Part shown: positions 6,702 through 13,716 of the stretch, one piece after another
Numbering within the stretch: position 1 is the stretch's first letter
Layout of the letters: each line of letters starts with the position of its first letter
Assembly (NCBI GenBank): GCA_018609855.1
Contig: JAHENU010000100.1
Location: 1-14,626 of the forward strand
Direction: 5' to 3'
Origin: Candidatus Nanohaloarchaea archaeon
Lineage (GTDB): Archaea; Nanohalarchaeota; Nanosalinia; Nanosalinales; JAHENU01
Length of the DNA stretch: 14,626 nucleotides
Notes under the pieces: generated by a model
Seen by the model: the letters and a program-made list of their open reading frames with translations, nothing else
What the model was told of the DNA's origin: nothing
Databases searched by the model: none
Position numbers and translations under genes: made by a program

Positions 6702-6731
6702 TGCCTTTGCTCAGGATCAGCCCTTTCGCAT
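6702..6731 (-). other. Candidate ~30-nt intron of tRNA-Glu at the canonical 37/38 position
   Basis: After G37 the anticodon loop is interrupted until the 3' stem GCCGG. Loop bases CTTT (32-35) pair with AAAG near the intron's 3' end, flanked by CGA on one side and GCAA on the other. This is a slightly relaxed bulge-helix-bulge with one 4-nt bulge. The exact cut on the 3' side can shift by one base. Confidence 0.7.
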
Positions 6732-6751
6732 CGAAAGGCCGGGATGAATTG

Positions 6752-6792
6752 CCCATCCGTCTTCAGTCATTTCCTGAGACTGCGACGCTTAG
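6752..6792 (-). other. Candidate ~41-nt intron in the tRNA-Glu D-loop
   Basis: The insertion lies after the conserved GG of the D-loop. CCTG and TGGG can form a 4-bp helix (two GC and two GU pairs) with 3-nt bulges GCT and CAA, and the interior folds as CGTC/GACG stacked on CAGTC/GACTG. Its weak core helix makes the splice points uncertain by about two bases at each end. Confidence 0.55.
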
Positions 6793-6812
6793 CCAGGCTA
6801 CACTACCGGGGC

Positions 6813-6944
6813 ACAGCTATCGTGATAGACAGGCACAGTATCAATTATGCTCCGTCTGTTGCCGATGGCCAGTATTGCCGAGATGTTTTTTAAAATCTTT
6901 CTGGTAGCACCCGAACAGGGACAAACACAGCACTTTTTTTATAT
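6813..6944. promoter_or_regulatory. Divergent tRNA-Glu / tRNA-Pro intergenic region
   Basis: No gene is visible in these 132 bp. Toward tRNA-Glu the minus strand has a weak CATAATTGATA element about 30-36 nt upstream of the mature 5' end, and CTATC/GATAG at 6817-6828 could fold in the pre-tRNA leader. Toward tRNA-Pro the best TATA candidate is TTTTTTAAAA near 6885-6895, about 55 nt upstream, while TTTTTTTATAT directly abuts the tRNA and is too close. Promoter assignments here are tentative. Confidence 0.35.
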
Positions 6945-7017
6945 GGGCCCGTGGTGTAGTGGACCAGCATTGCAGCCCGGGGCGCTGTAGACCCGCGTTC
7001 AAATCGCGGCGGGCCCA
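6945..7017 (+). tRNA. tRNA-Pro(GGG) with C at position 33
   Basis: Acceptor GGGCCCG/CGGGCCC with discriminator A, D-arm GTGT...GCAT, anticodon stem GCAGC/GCTGT (one GU pair) and T-arm CCGCG TTCAAAT CGCGG give a complete 73-nt cloverleaf with no intron. The seven-base anticodon loop is CCGGGGC, so 34-36 is GGG, reading CCC and CCU proline codons. The residue before the anticodon is C33 instead of the near-universal U33; no register of this loop contains a T. Confidence 0.92.
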
Positions 7018-7019
7018 AT

Positions 7020-7060
7020 TGCCTGCAATCAGGCAGCACTTGAGCGTCCAAAGGACGCTC
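7020..7060. terminator. Two adjacent hairpins between convergent tRNA-Pro and pgk
   Basis: TGCCTG/CAGGCA (7020-7025 and 7030-7035, CAAT loop) is followed by an 8-bp perfect hairpin GAGCGTCC/GGACGCTC (7042-7049 and 7053-7060, AAA loop). They fill the gap between two converging genes, a position where they could limit read-through in either direction. Neither has a T-run next to it, so they are not classical archaeal terminators; RNA 3'-end stability is an alternative role. Confidence 0.45.
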
Positions 7061-7074
7061 TTACAACAATACTG

Positions 7075-8283
7075 TCAGTCCGTTGTATCTAAAGCTGCAA
7101 GTCCTGGCAATTCCTCGCCGGCCAGAAACGCGATAAACGCTCCACCTGCGAGACTTACATGGGAAAAATCATCTTGGCTGAAATCCATTTCATGCAATGC
7201 AGTGTATCGTGTATTACCGCCACCGAGCATGGAAAACACATCAGCCTGTCGAATGCAATCAAGCACGTGCTCTGTGCCTTTAGCAAACCCTTCCGCTTCA
7301 TACCTTCCTAACGGCCCTTTTACAATAACCGCATCGGCCTGGCTCACATAGTGGCAATACAGCTGGCCGGTCTTGTCCCCAATATCCCAAATTGGATGCT
7401 CGGTTGGCAACGCATCAACAGTCAGTTCTTGCCTATCATACTGTTTCACTGCCAGATCAACAGGCACAATAATTTTGCCTGTATCTTTATTCAATATCGT
7501 TTCAGCTCTGGCAATTGCATTGTCTGCAGACTCTTCAATTGTCGCACGATTCCTTTCACCTAATTCATGCCCTTTTGCAGCCAAAAACGCATTCGCAATT
7601 ATCCCTCCGGTCACCACATACTCAATAGCAGTTGGATTCGTATCCAACACATATGCTATCACTGCTTCAACATCATCGATTTTATTCCCACCCACCACTA
7701 ACACATTCTTCCTATCAGCACGCATGGCTTTTTGCGTTGAGTTAATCTCATCTAACATAATACGACCAGCATACGATGGCAACACAGCAGTAAACCCAAC
7801 AACTGATGCATGCGATCTGTGGGACACAGAAAACGCATCATTTACAAACATATCAGCTAACGGTGCCAACTCTTTTACAATGTTGCTACTTGCATGTTCC
7901 TCTGGAGTAACTAGTTCGGTTTCATCATCCAACAATCGCACATTATCTAATAATAGAGCTTTGCCTGGCTGTAACCCTAAAATCTTTCTCTTTGCTTCGT
8001 CACCCGCAACATCTGATACGAAATCGATATCGCGGCCAACAACCTCCGATAAAATCTGTGCATGTTGCTCAAGTCGCGTAAAATCATCTCGTCCCTGTCG
8101 TCCTTGGTGTGCCAACAGTACCACTTTCGCATTCCGCTGCAATAATTCACGAATGGTGCGGCCATGTCCATCAAATCGGTCAGTCCGCTGTATTCTATTC
8201 TTTTCGGGATCATATGGAGCGTTCACATCGATTCTGAGAATCACCGTCTTCTTGTCCAGGACTACTTCGTCTAAACTCTGCAT
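7075..8283 (-). CDS. pgk: Phosphoglycerate kinase
   Basis: The enzyme interconverts 1,3-bisphosphoglycerate plus ADP and 3-phosphoglycerate plus ATP in the cytosol. The 402-residue length is normal. Substrate-binding motifs are ILRIDVNAP (15-23), RTDRFDGHGRTIRELL (33-48) and the archaeal LLAHQGRQGRDDFTRLEQHA. The nucleotide-binding region has the GGGNTRYTAL and SLAGGAFIAFLAGEELPGL blocks. The AHQGR and AGGAF variants are those of archaeal PGKs rather than the bacterial HLGRP and GGGASLE. The start codon overlaps the GAPDH stop by one base (TAATG), so translation is coupled and the two consecutive enzymes are made together. No independent ribosome binding site is evident. Confidence 0.96.
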   Translation of the reverse strand: MQSLDEVVLDKKTVILRIDVNAPYDPEKNRIQRTDRFDGHGRTIRELLQRNAKVVLLAHQGRQGRDDFTRLEQHAQILSEVVGRDIDFVSDVAGDEAKRKILGLQPGKALLLDNVRLLDDETELVTPEEHASSNIVKELAPLADMFVNDAFSVSHRSHASVVGFTAVLPSYAGRIMLDEINSTQKAMRADRKNVLVVGGNKIDDVEAVIAYVLDTNPTAIEYVVTGGIIANAFLAAKGHELGERNRATIEESADNAIARAETILNKDTGKIIVPVDLAVKQYDRQELTVDALPTEHPIWDIGDKTGQLYCHYVSQADAVIVKGPLGRYEAEGFAKGTEHVLDCIRQADVFSMLGGGNTRYTALHEMDFSQDDFSHVSLAGGAFIAFLAGEELPGLAALDTTD

Positions 8284-9320
8284 TATAGCACGCCTAAACT
8301 TGCATTGGTTTTCTGCACAGAAGCGGCCTTCTTCTCAGTGCCTGTCACCGCACGAATAGCATCAACATTCTCGGGGACCACAATAGCTTCAGAATGCACG
8401 GCATGAATCCAAAAAGCCGTGCCATCCTTTACCTCAATAGCATCACCCCACACTACTGCTTCATACATATCACCACTAGGCCGTTGTATATCCCGGAAGT
8501 ATTCAGCAACGGCAGCTGTCGAATCAAATCCTTGTGCCGCATACAACACGGTGACGCGATTAGCTTCTTTGAACGCATCGAGCACGTCTTCAGCCGTCAC
8601 CTCCTGCGTTAGCTCAGCCACCACATAATGCGAATGATTCCGTGTCGCTGGCACTTTTGTCGCGAGTGTCGTGATATCTACATCTGGCATAACAGCTTGC
8701 ACATCCGGCCCATGATGTGACGGAATATCAGTAACCGGCACCATAGCATCAACTGGCCCTTTACTCGCATCAGCAGGATCCACAGTCCGTCTGACAAGCG
8801 TTACAAACATCTTTTCTATACCAATATTGTACAAAGCGTTCGTCGTTCTGGCTAAAGACGTGGTGTTACAACTCACCACTCGCGCCGCTTCAGCATTGAC
8901 AGCCTGTTCGTAATTGACATTTGCATTAAAACTTACCGGAGCGACTGAGGCGTCAGCACCTCCTTGAAAAATAGATTTCACTCCGTATTTCTTATAGAGC
9001 GACATATACTGCTGTTCAATGCCTGCCGGTGTCGCATCAACCACGACGTCAATCTCTCCACTTGCCAGCGCATCTTCTAAGGTCCCTCCTACTGAAAACG
9101 TATCGCCAGCAGCTGTCTGCATTTCCGTTAACGTATCTGCTGTACTACAATAGAGCGTAGTGCCAGCGAGCGGACCATATAGGCCACACATCCCACGGAT
9201 ATGTGCATTAAGAGATCGATTGGCAAGCCCGTACAACTGCATGTCCTCTTGCTGGGCGACCGCCCAAGCCACCCGCTTCCCAATTGTCCCTGCGCCATGA
9301 ACCAGAACATTGACAGACAT
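8283..9320 (-). CDS. gap: Archaeal class II glyceraldehyde-3-phosphate dehydrogenase
   Basis: The 345-residue protein carries the nucleotide-binding VLVHGAGTIGKRVAWAV at 5-21 and the archaeal catalytic motif SCNTTSLAR with nucleophile Cys151. It also has the SHHGPDVQAVMP block (201-212) that marks the archaeal phosphorylating (type II) enzyme. Sequence around 35 (LANRS) lacks the acidic residue that would enforce NAD+ over NADP+, so cofactor use is open. It oxidises glyceraldehyde 3-phosphate to 1,3-bisphosphoglycerate or runs in reverse for gluconeogenesis. It is first in a two-gene operon with pgk. A TATA arm centred 26.5 nt before the ATG predicts a leaderless mRNA, and there is no good ribosome binding site before the start, in agreement. 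Confidence 0.96.
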   Translation of the reverse strand: MSVNVLVHGAGTIGKRVAWAVAQQEDMQLYGLANRSLNAHIRGMCGLYGPLAGTTLYCSTADTLTEMQTAAGDTFSVGGTLEDALASGEIDVVVDATPAGIEQQYMSLYKKYGVKSIFQGGADASVAPVSFNANVNYEQAVNAEAARVVSCNTTSLARTTNALYNIGIEKMFVTLVRRTVDPADASKGPVDAMVPVTDIPSHHGPDVQAVMPDVDITTLATKVPATRNHSHYVVAELTQEVTAEDVLDAFKEANRVTVLYAAQGFDSTAAVAEYFRDIQRPSGDMYEAVVWGDAIEVKDGTAFWIHAVHSEAIVVPENVDAIRAVTGTEKKAASVQKTNASLGVL

Positions 9321-9342
9321 ACCCCATTATACTTCCTGTTCC

Positions 9343-9360
9343 CATAAAAATGTTTTTATG
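9343..9360. promoter_or_regulatory. Symmetric bidirectional TATA element for gap-pgk and tpiA
   Basis: CATAAAAA (9343-9350) and TTTTTATG (9353-9360) are exact reverse complements around a TG spacer. Read toward either gene, the element is TTTTTATG preceded by an A-run that could act as the TFB-recognition element. Arm centres lie 26.5 nt from the gap ATG (9320) and about 25.5 nt from the tpiA ATG (9382). This is the archaeal TATA-to-start-site distance, so both mRNAs would begin at or next to their start codons. The intergenic region is only 61 bp. Confidence 0.7.
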
Positions 9361-9381
9361 TCTCCGCACCTCAAAAAGACT

Positions 9382-10050
9382 ATGCTCCTCACCTCCCCCT
9401 ATATTATCCTGAACCTTAAGACTTACGAAACAGCCACCGGCACGAATGCCGTACACCTCTCTCACATTGCGGCAACAGTGAATGCTCGCTTTCACGGAAC
9501 AATCGCAGTCTGTCCACCAACACCAAATCTTGCAGACATTGCTAACAATACAGATATACCGCTTATAGCCCAACATATAGATCCCTATGCGCCTGGCAAA
9601 CACACTGGCAGTGTAACAGCACAATCGATTGCACAGTATGCGATAGGAACGTTGATCAATCATTCTGAAAAACGACTGTCTTTTGAAGATATCCAGAAGA
9701 ATATCGATCTCTGTCACAAGAACAACCTTCTCTCAGTGTGCATCGCCAAAGATTCGGAAGAAATTAAACACCTACTGCCATTCAAACCAGACTACGTAGC
9801 TTTTGAAATCCCTGAGCTTGTGGGAACAGGCACATCCATCTCTCAGGCAGAGCCTGAGGCCATAACGAAAGATCTACAATTGGTGAGGGAACACAATCCA
9901 GACCTCCCGTTCCTCTGCGGTGCAGGCGTTTCTACAAAAGACGATGTGAAAGCTGCCTTGGATTTGGGAGCCGATGGCGTGGTATTGGCATCCGCATTCG
10001 CCAAGGCCGACAATCCTCAAGCATTTTTAGAAGAGCTCATTTCCTTTTAA
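9382..10050 (+). CDS. tpiA: Triosephosphate isomerase (archaeal type)
   Basis: The enzyme interconverts dihydroxyacetone phosphate and glyceraldehyde 3-phosphate. From the ATG at 9382 it is 222 residues, the short archaeal length. It has IILNLKTYE at 8-16 (catalytic Asn11 and Lys13), AQHIDPYAPGKHTGS (63-77), electrophile His94 in GTLINHSEKRL (89-99), catalytic base Glu145 in FEIPELVGTG (141-150), and the phosphate-binding CGAGVS (179-184) and GADGVVLASAF. Upstream in-frame starts at 9310 and 9358 would add residues with no family counterpart, and the earlier one overlaps gap. The promoter spacing also supports 9382. It is the only glycolytic gene here on the plus strand, and its 3' end overlaps the convergent ppsA by 14 bp. 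Confidence 0.95.
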   Translation: MLLTSPYIILNLKTYETATGTNAVHLSHIAATVNARFHGTIAVCPPTPNLADIANNTDIPLIAQHIDPYAPGKHTGSVTAQSIAQYAIGTLINHSEKRLSFEDIQKNIDLCHKNNLLSVCIAKDSEEIKHLLPFKPDYVAFEIPELVGTGTSISQAEPEAITKDLQLVREHNPDLPFLCGAGVSTKDDVKAALDLGADGVVLASAFAKADNPQAFLEELISF

Positions 10051-12361
10051 CATCTCTCTTTCTCTGCTTCCCTCTCTCCTGTTCCAACTCCGCCACCTTC
10101 ATCTTTGTCTCCAATGCCACGTCAGGCGTGACAGAAATAGAATCAATGCCCTGTTCCACCAGAAATGCTGCATAGTCAGGATGTGTTGAAGGGGCATCGC
10201 CACAAATGCCGACCTTCCGCCAACTTTTACGCTGCTTTCCATCTTTCCGTGTTGCATGTGCCTGCTCTATGAGCTGCTTCACCATCTTTTGCGCAGCATC
10301 GTCCCGCTCATCAAATTCCCAGGCCAATTTTTCACTGTCACGATCAATACCTAATGTTAATGCAGTCAGGTCGTTTGTGCCAATTGAAAAGCCATTGAAG
10401 AGCTTGGCGAACTTATCAGCCAACAACACATTTGACGGAATTTCCGCCATAACATAGACTTCTAAACCATTCTTCCCTTGCTCTAGACCAAATTCTGCCA
10501 TCAGATCCAGAACTTGCTCAGCCTCTTCTAATGTCCGACAGAACGGAACCATCACAATAACATTTGTCAGCCCCATCTCCTCACGCACTTGTCGCAATGC
10601 CTGACACTCGAGTCGAAATGCCTCTCGAAACTCAGAGTCAATATACCGGGCAGCTCCACGCCAACCAGTGAGCGGATTATGCTCTTCTGGCTCATAGGCA
10701 GCTCCGCCTTCTAATTCAGCATATTCATTACTTTTAAAATCTGATAACCGCACAATCACTGGTCGTGGATAAAATGCAGATCCAATTTTCCCTATGCCAT
10801 GTGCCAGCTGCTCAACAAACACAGGACCTCTGCCTTCTTCTAACATGTGCAAAGGATGCTCACCAATATGCGAATTAATAATAAACTCTTCTCGCGCCAA
10901 ACCAACACCGTCTACGGGATACTGCCCAATATCAAACGCGTCTTCTGGCAACCCCACATTAAGCATAATCTCTGTCTCTGTTTTAGGAATATCGTCTATG
11001 GCTGTCTCTCTCACCTCATAGGACAACTCTCCTTCCCACACTTTACCTGTTTCCGAGGTACAGTCTACTGTCACTGTCTCTCCAGTCTGTAATGAATTTG
11101 TTGCCGATCCAGTGCCGATGACAGCAGGGATTCCTAATTCACGGGATACGATGGCAGCATGTGATGTGCTGCCGCCTTTGTTCGTAATAATAGCAGCCGC
11201 TTGCTTCATAATTGGCTCCCAATCAGGATCAGTCATATCTGTCACTAATACCTGACCTTCAGAGAACGCATCAATGTCGTCAGGCGATGTCAATACATTT
11301 ACCGTGCCTTGTCCAATTTTCCGGCCAATGGCATGCCCAGTCAGCACTATTTCACTTTCCTCTTCTAATATAAACTGCCGCACCACTGATCGATCTTTTT
11401 GTGAATGCACCGTCTCTGGCCGTGCCTGCACAATATACAATTTGCCAGTGTCAGCATCTTTTGCCCACTCTATATCCATAAATCGTCCATAATACTCTTC
11501 AATAGCTATACAATAGCTACCAAGTTCCTCTACTTCAGCATTTTTCAAAACAAACTGCGCACGCTCTTGTTCTGTCGTTTGTTTCTCTCGTTCTTGATCA
11601 ACTAATTTTAACTCTTTCTCGCCTTTTTCCCGACTCACCACCGCTCCGGTTGGCTTAAAAAAGAAGAATTTGTCCGTATTTACTAACCCACTGACTACAG
11701 AGGTGCCAAGCCCCCAATTGCCATTGATCGTCACTACCTCCTCAAAACCGGAATCTGGATCCAGTGTGAAAGCTACTCCCGCACACTCAGCGTCTACCAT
11801 CATTTGTACAGCTACTGCGAGCCCCACTTCCAAATGGGCAAAGCCACGCTCTTCTCGATAATGAATGGCACGATCTGTGAATAACGATGCAAAACATGCC
11901 TTAATCTTCTCCATCAATTCTGCTTCAGACTGTACGTTCAAATACGTCTCTTGCTGTCCGGCAAATGAAGCTGTCTCTATATCTTCAGCTGTTGCAGAAC
12001 TTCTGACTGCTACAGCAACCGAATCTTTCTGTGCGTGCAACTGATGAAACTGTTCGGATATAGCCTCTTGAATCTCCTCTGGTACCGCCCCTTCCATAAT
12101 CGCTGTCCGTATAGCCTTACCGGCTTCTTGGAGACTGGCAACATCATCTATATCCATACGTGAAACGTGAGAGTGAATAACATCTTCTAACGCATTATGA
12201 TGAAGAAAACGGAAATATGCATCGGTGGTGACAGCAAAACCGGGCGGCACTGGCACATCCACCTCTTGCAACATTTCACCCAACGAGGCAATCTTTCCAC
12301 CGACCAACGCAATATCATCGGTGCCAACTGCATCAAATTGCACTACTAGTTGCTCAGCCAT
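10037..12361 (-). CDS. ppsA: Phosphoenolpyruvate synthase (pyruvate, water dikinase)
   Basis: At 774 residues it is close to the usual length. Its three domains are in order: an ATP-grasp domain with VGGKIASLGEM (20-30) and AVRSSATAEDIETASFAGQ (118-136), a swivelling phosphohistidine domain with NKGGSTSHAAIVSRELGIPA (394-413, His401 phosphorylated), and a C-terminal PEP/pyruvate barrel. The barrel shows EEFIINSHIG, DFKSNEYAEL, MVPFCRT, GTNDLTALTLGIDRD (661-675) and the catalytic Cys720 in VGICGDAPS. It interconverts pyruvate + ATP and PEP + AMP + phosphate. In archaea it can serve gluconeogenesis or, as in Thermococcales, glycolytic ATP gain. A basic stretch at 704-716 and a basic tail (last 14 residues) look like small lineage-specific additions. 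It follows the ADP-kinase gene by 17 bp in the same operon. Confidence 0.96.
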   Translation of the reverse strand: MAEQLVVQFDAVGTDDIALVGGKIASLGEMLQEVDVPVPPGFAVTTDAYFRFLHHNALEDVIHSHVSRMDIDDVASLQEAGKAIRTAIMEGAVPEEIQEAISEQFHQLHAQKDSVAVAVRSSATAEDIETASFAGQQETYLNVQSEAELMEKIKACFASLFTDRAIHYREERGFAHLEVGLAVAVQMMVDAECAGVAFTLDPDSGFEEVVTINGNWGLGTSVVSGLVNTDKFFFFKPTGAVVSREKGEKELKLVDQEREKQTTEQERAQFVLKNAEVEELGSYCIAIEEYYGRFMDIEWAKDADTGKLYIVQARPETVHSQKDRSVVRQFILEEESEIVLTGHAIGRKIGQGTVNVLTSPDDIDAFSEGQVLVTDMTDPDWEPIMKQAAAIITNKGGSTSHAAIVSRELGIPAVIGTGSATNSLQTGETVTVDCTSETGKVWEGELSYEVRETAIDDIPKTETEIMLNVGLPEDAFDIGQYPVDGVGLAREEFIINSHIGEHPLHMLEEGRGPVFVEQLAHGIGKIGSAFYPRPVIVRLSDFKSNEYAELEGGAAYEPEEHNPLTGWRGAARYIDSEFREAFRLECQALRQVREEMGLTNVIVMVPFCRTLEEAEQVLDLMAEFGLEQGKNGLEVYVMAEIPSNVLLADKFAKLFNGFSIGTNDLTALTLGIDRDSEKLAWEFDERDDAAQKMVKQLIEQAHATRKDGKQRKSWRKVGICGDAPSTHPDYAAFLVEQGIDSISVTPDVALETKMKVAELEQERGKQRKRDVKRK

Positions 12362-12378
12362 TTCCCATCACATATCTA

Positions 12379-13716
12379 TTACGCTTTGTTTCTATTTAAA
12401 AATGCTACCTCCGCCGCAAACAGAGAGGCCGAAATCACGTCACCAAGGCCAACGACCGCACGTGGCTCTGCTACATACCGATTTGGCGTCACTATTAACG
12501 TCGCATCGCCATCCTGAAAAATACCGGAGGCTCGTTCCTCTTGAGAAGCCTCTAAAATATCCGCAATCTGCTCCACAACTGCCCGCCCTTCCTCAGCAAA
12601 GGATGTATTCAGTCCAACGAACAAATCATTTCGCTGGGTTATTTCCTGCTGTGCATAGGCTGCTGCAATAACACCAGCACCCTCCATGGCCTGCCGTATC
12701 TGTCTCGGTGCTATGCCAGCGGTATTCTGACAGACAGTCAAAAAATAATGTCGTCCATGCAGATGTATACGATCTGTATGTATATGCTGCCGTAACCGCT
12801 GCACCCCCGCGAGAATGTGTTCTATAGCATGCGATTCTTCATGAATCCGATCTGCTATTGCATCTTCTCCTACGGCCTGTAATAGCAGTATTAATTCTTG
12901 CTCATCTAATCCAACACTCGTACCATGCGATGCCAACTTCAACAATTGCTGCATTATTTCCATGTCATACCGGTAGGCCAATTCAACATGCACTTCTATC
13001 CCATGCGCTCGTAGTTGTTGCACTAAAGTCTCTCCTATAGCGAATACGTCAGCCGCTGTCGTGCCGTCGGCATACGTATGTTCCACTGAATGAAATCCGG
13101 ACACAATAGCGGCTGAAAAAGGAAAATCAGTGTATGGCATAGCGTCTAATCGAAAATCTTCCATATGAGCAGAAACTACAAATCGCGTAGCGCGTTGGGC
13201 AGTCACCCCATCAAATTCAGTACCTTCATCAAATTCAAAAATCCAATTCTCTTTCACTTGCTGCTCTGTTTCAGCCGCATTCCAATTTACCACAGCATTG
13301 CCCTGCACAAAACAGATACCCCTATCAAACAGCTCTTTTTGTTGAGAAGAGAGAAACGGTATATTTACGATAGGCTTACTCCCAAGTAATGCAAGATGAT
13401 TAGCCATAATGCCAATCTGTCCACCCATTCGCCGCATATCAGGAGAAAGCGTGTTTTGTATCCACTCCATCATACCCGGGGTTGCACCAACCTCTGCTCC
13501 TTCACCATAGTGCATACTATAGGCAATACAAGAACACAACTCATCAGAAGTAGTAATACGTGAACATAATTCCGGGGTAATAGTTTGATTAGTTGCCTGT
13601 TGTAAGATTGTCGAGTCCACTTCCGTAATGGCATCAATGTTTGCATTATAGGTCATAAAACAGCGGCCAGCCTGTGTATACAGGGAGAGAAAATCCTGGA
13701 ATGTGTTATGATCCAT
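12379..13716 (-). CDS. ADP-dependent phosphofructokinase/glucokinase
   Basis: This is an ADP-dependent sugar kinase of the ribokinase superfamily, the hallmark of the modified archaeal Embden-Meyerhof pathway. Motifs in the 445-residue product are MTYNANIDAI (sugar site, about 21-30), RRMGGQIGIMANHLALLG (95-112), VSGFHSVEHTYADG (205-218) and the GLGDVISASLF block near the C-terminus, with catalytic base Asp426. Whether the acceptor is fructose 6-phosphate, glucose or both cannot be read from these motifs, and bifunctional members are known. The ATG at 13716 is preferred over the in-frame TTG at 13728, because GGTGAGG lies three bases before it. The gene then overlaps the phosphoglycerate mutase gene by 11 bp. 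ADP use fits a cell with little ATP to invest, though that is inference. Confidence 0.93.
   Translation of the reverse strand: MDHNTFQDFLSLYTQAGRCFMTYNANIDAITEVDSTILQQATNQTITPELCSRITTSDELCSCIAYSMHYGEGAEVGATPGMMEWIQNTLSPDMRRMGGQIGIMANHLALLGSKPIVNIPFLSSQQKELFDRGICFVQGNAVVNWNAAETEQQVKENWIFEFDEGTEFDGVTAQRATRFVVSAHMEDFRLDAMPYTDFPFSAAIVSGFHSVEHTYADGTTAADVFAIGETLVQQLRAHGIEVHVELAYRYDMEIMQQLLKLASHGTSVGLDEQELILLLQAVGEDAIADRIHEESHAIEHILAGVQRLRQHIHTDRIHLHGRHYFLTVCQNTAGIAPRQIRQAMEGAGVIAAAYAQQEITQRNDLFVGLNTSFAEEGRAVVEQIADILEASQEERASGIFQDGDATLIVTPNRYVAEPRAVVGLGDVISASLFAAEVAFLNRNKA

Larger units (their letters stand above)
6667..6812 (-). tRNA. tRNA-Glu(UUC) interrupted by two probable introns
   Basis: The ends pair perfectly as GCCCCGG/CCGGGGC with discriminator A. 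The T-arm is ACGGG TTCAAAT CCCGT and the 5' D-arm is GTGTAGCCTGG, as in archaeal Glu and Asp tRNAs. The gene is 146 nt, roughly twice normal. A complete anticodon arm appears only if two segments are removed: CCGGC (6742-6738), then C-T-TTC-G with anticodon UUC at 6733-6735, with the 3' stem strand GCCGG found 30 nt later. The D-stem partner TCAT likewise sits about 41 nt downstream of the D-loop GG. The spliced product is 74-75 nt. The Glu identity rests on anticodon loop CTTTCGA and the D-arm pattern. Confidence 0.87.

Noticed and set aside
6667..6812. tRNA-Glu gene read as Ser(GGA), Leu(CAG) or Glu(CUC) from the CTCAGGAAA segment near 6773-6779
   Set aside because: The CAGTC/GACTG stem there closes a 9-nt loop without a correctly placed U33, and the T-arm and variable region would not follow; the downstream CTTTCGA loop with CCGGC/GCCGG fits fully.
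7373..8359. A 328-codon open frame on the plus strand opposite pgk
   Set aside because: It is rich in Ser, Thr, Cys and Asn with no domain pattern, lies antisense to a well-supported pgk/gap region, and has no promoter or ribosome binding site; it is a composition shadow.
9310..9381. Upstream tpiA starts at 9310 or 9358
   Set aside because: They add 8-24 residues absent from archaeal triosephosphate isomerases, the first overlaps gap, and the TATA arm spacing points to 9382.
9208..9717. A 169-codon minus-strand frame across the gap/tpiA junction
   Set aside because: It would run antisense through the tpiA coding region and across the shared promoter, and its composition (Cys, Arg, Ile-rich) matches no family.
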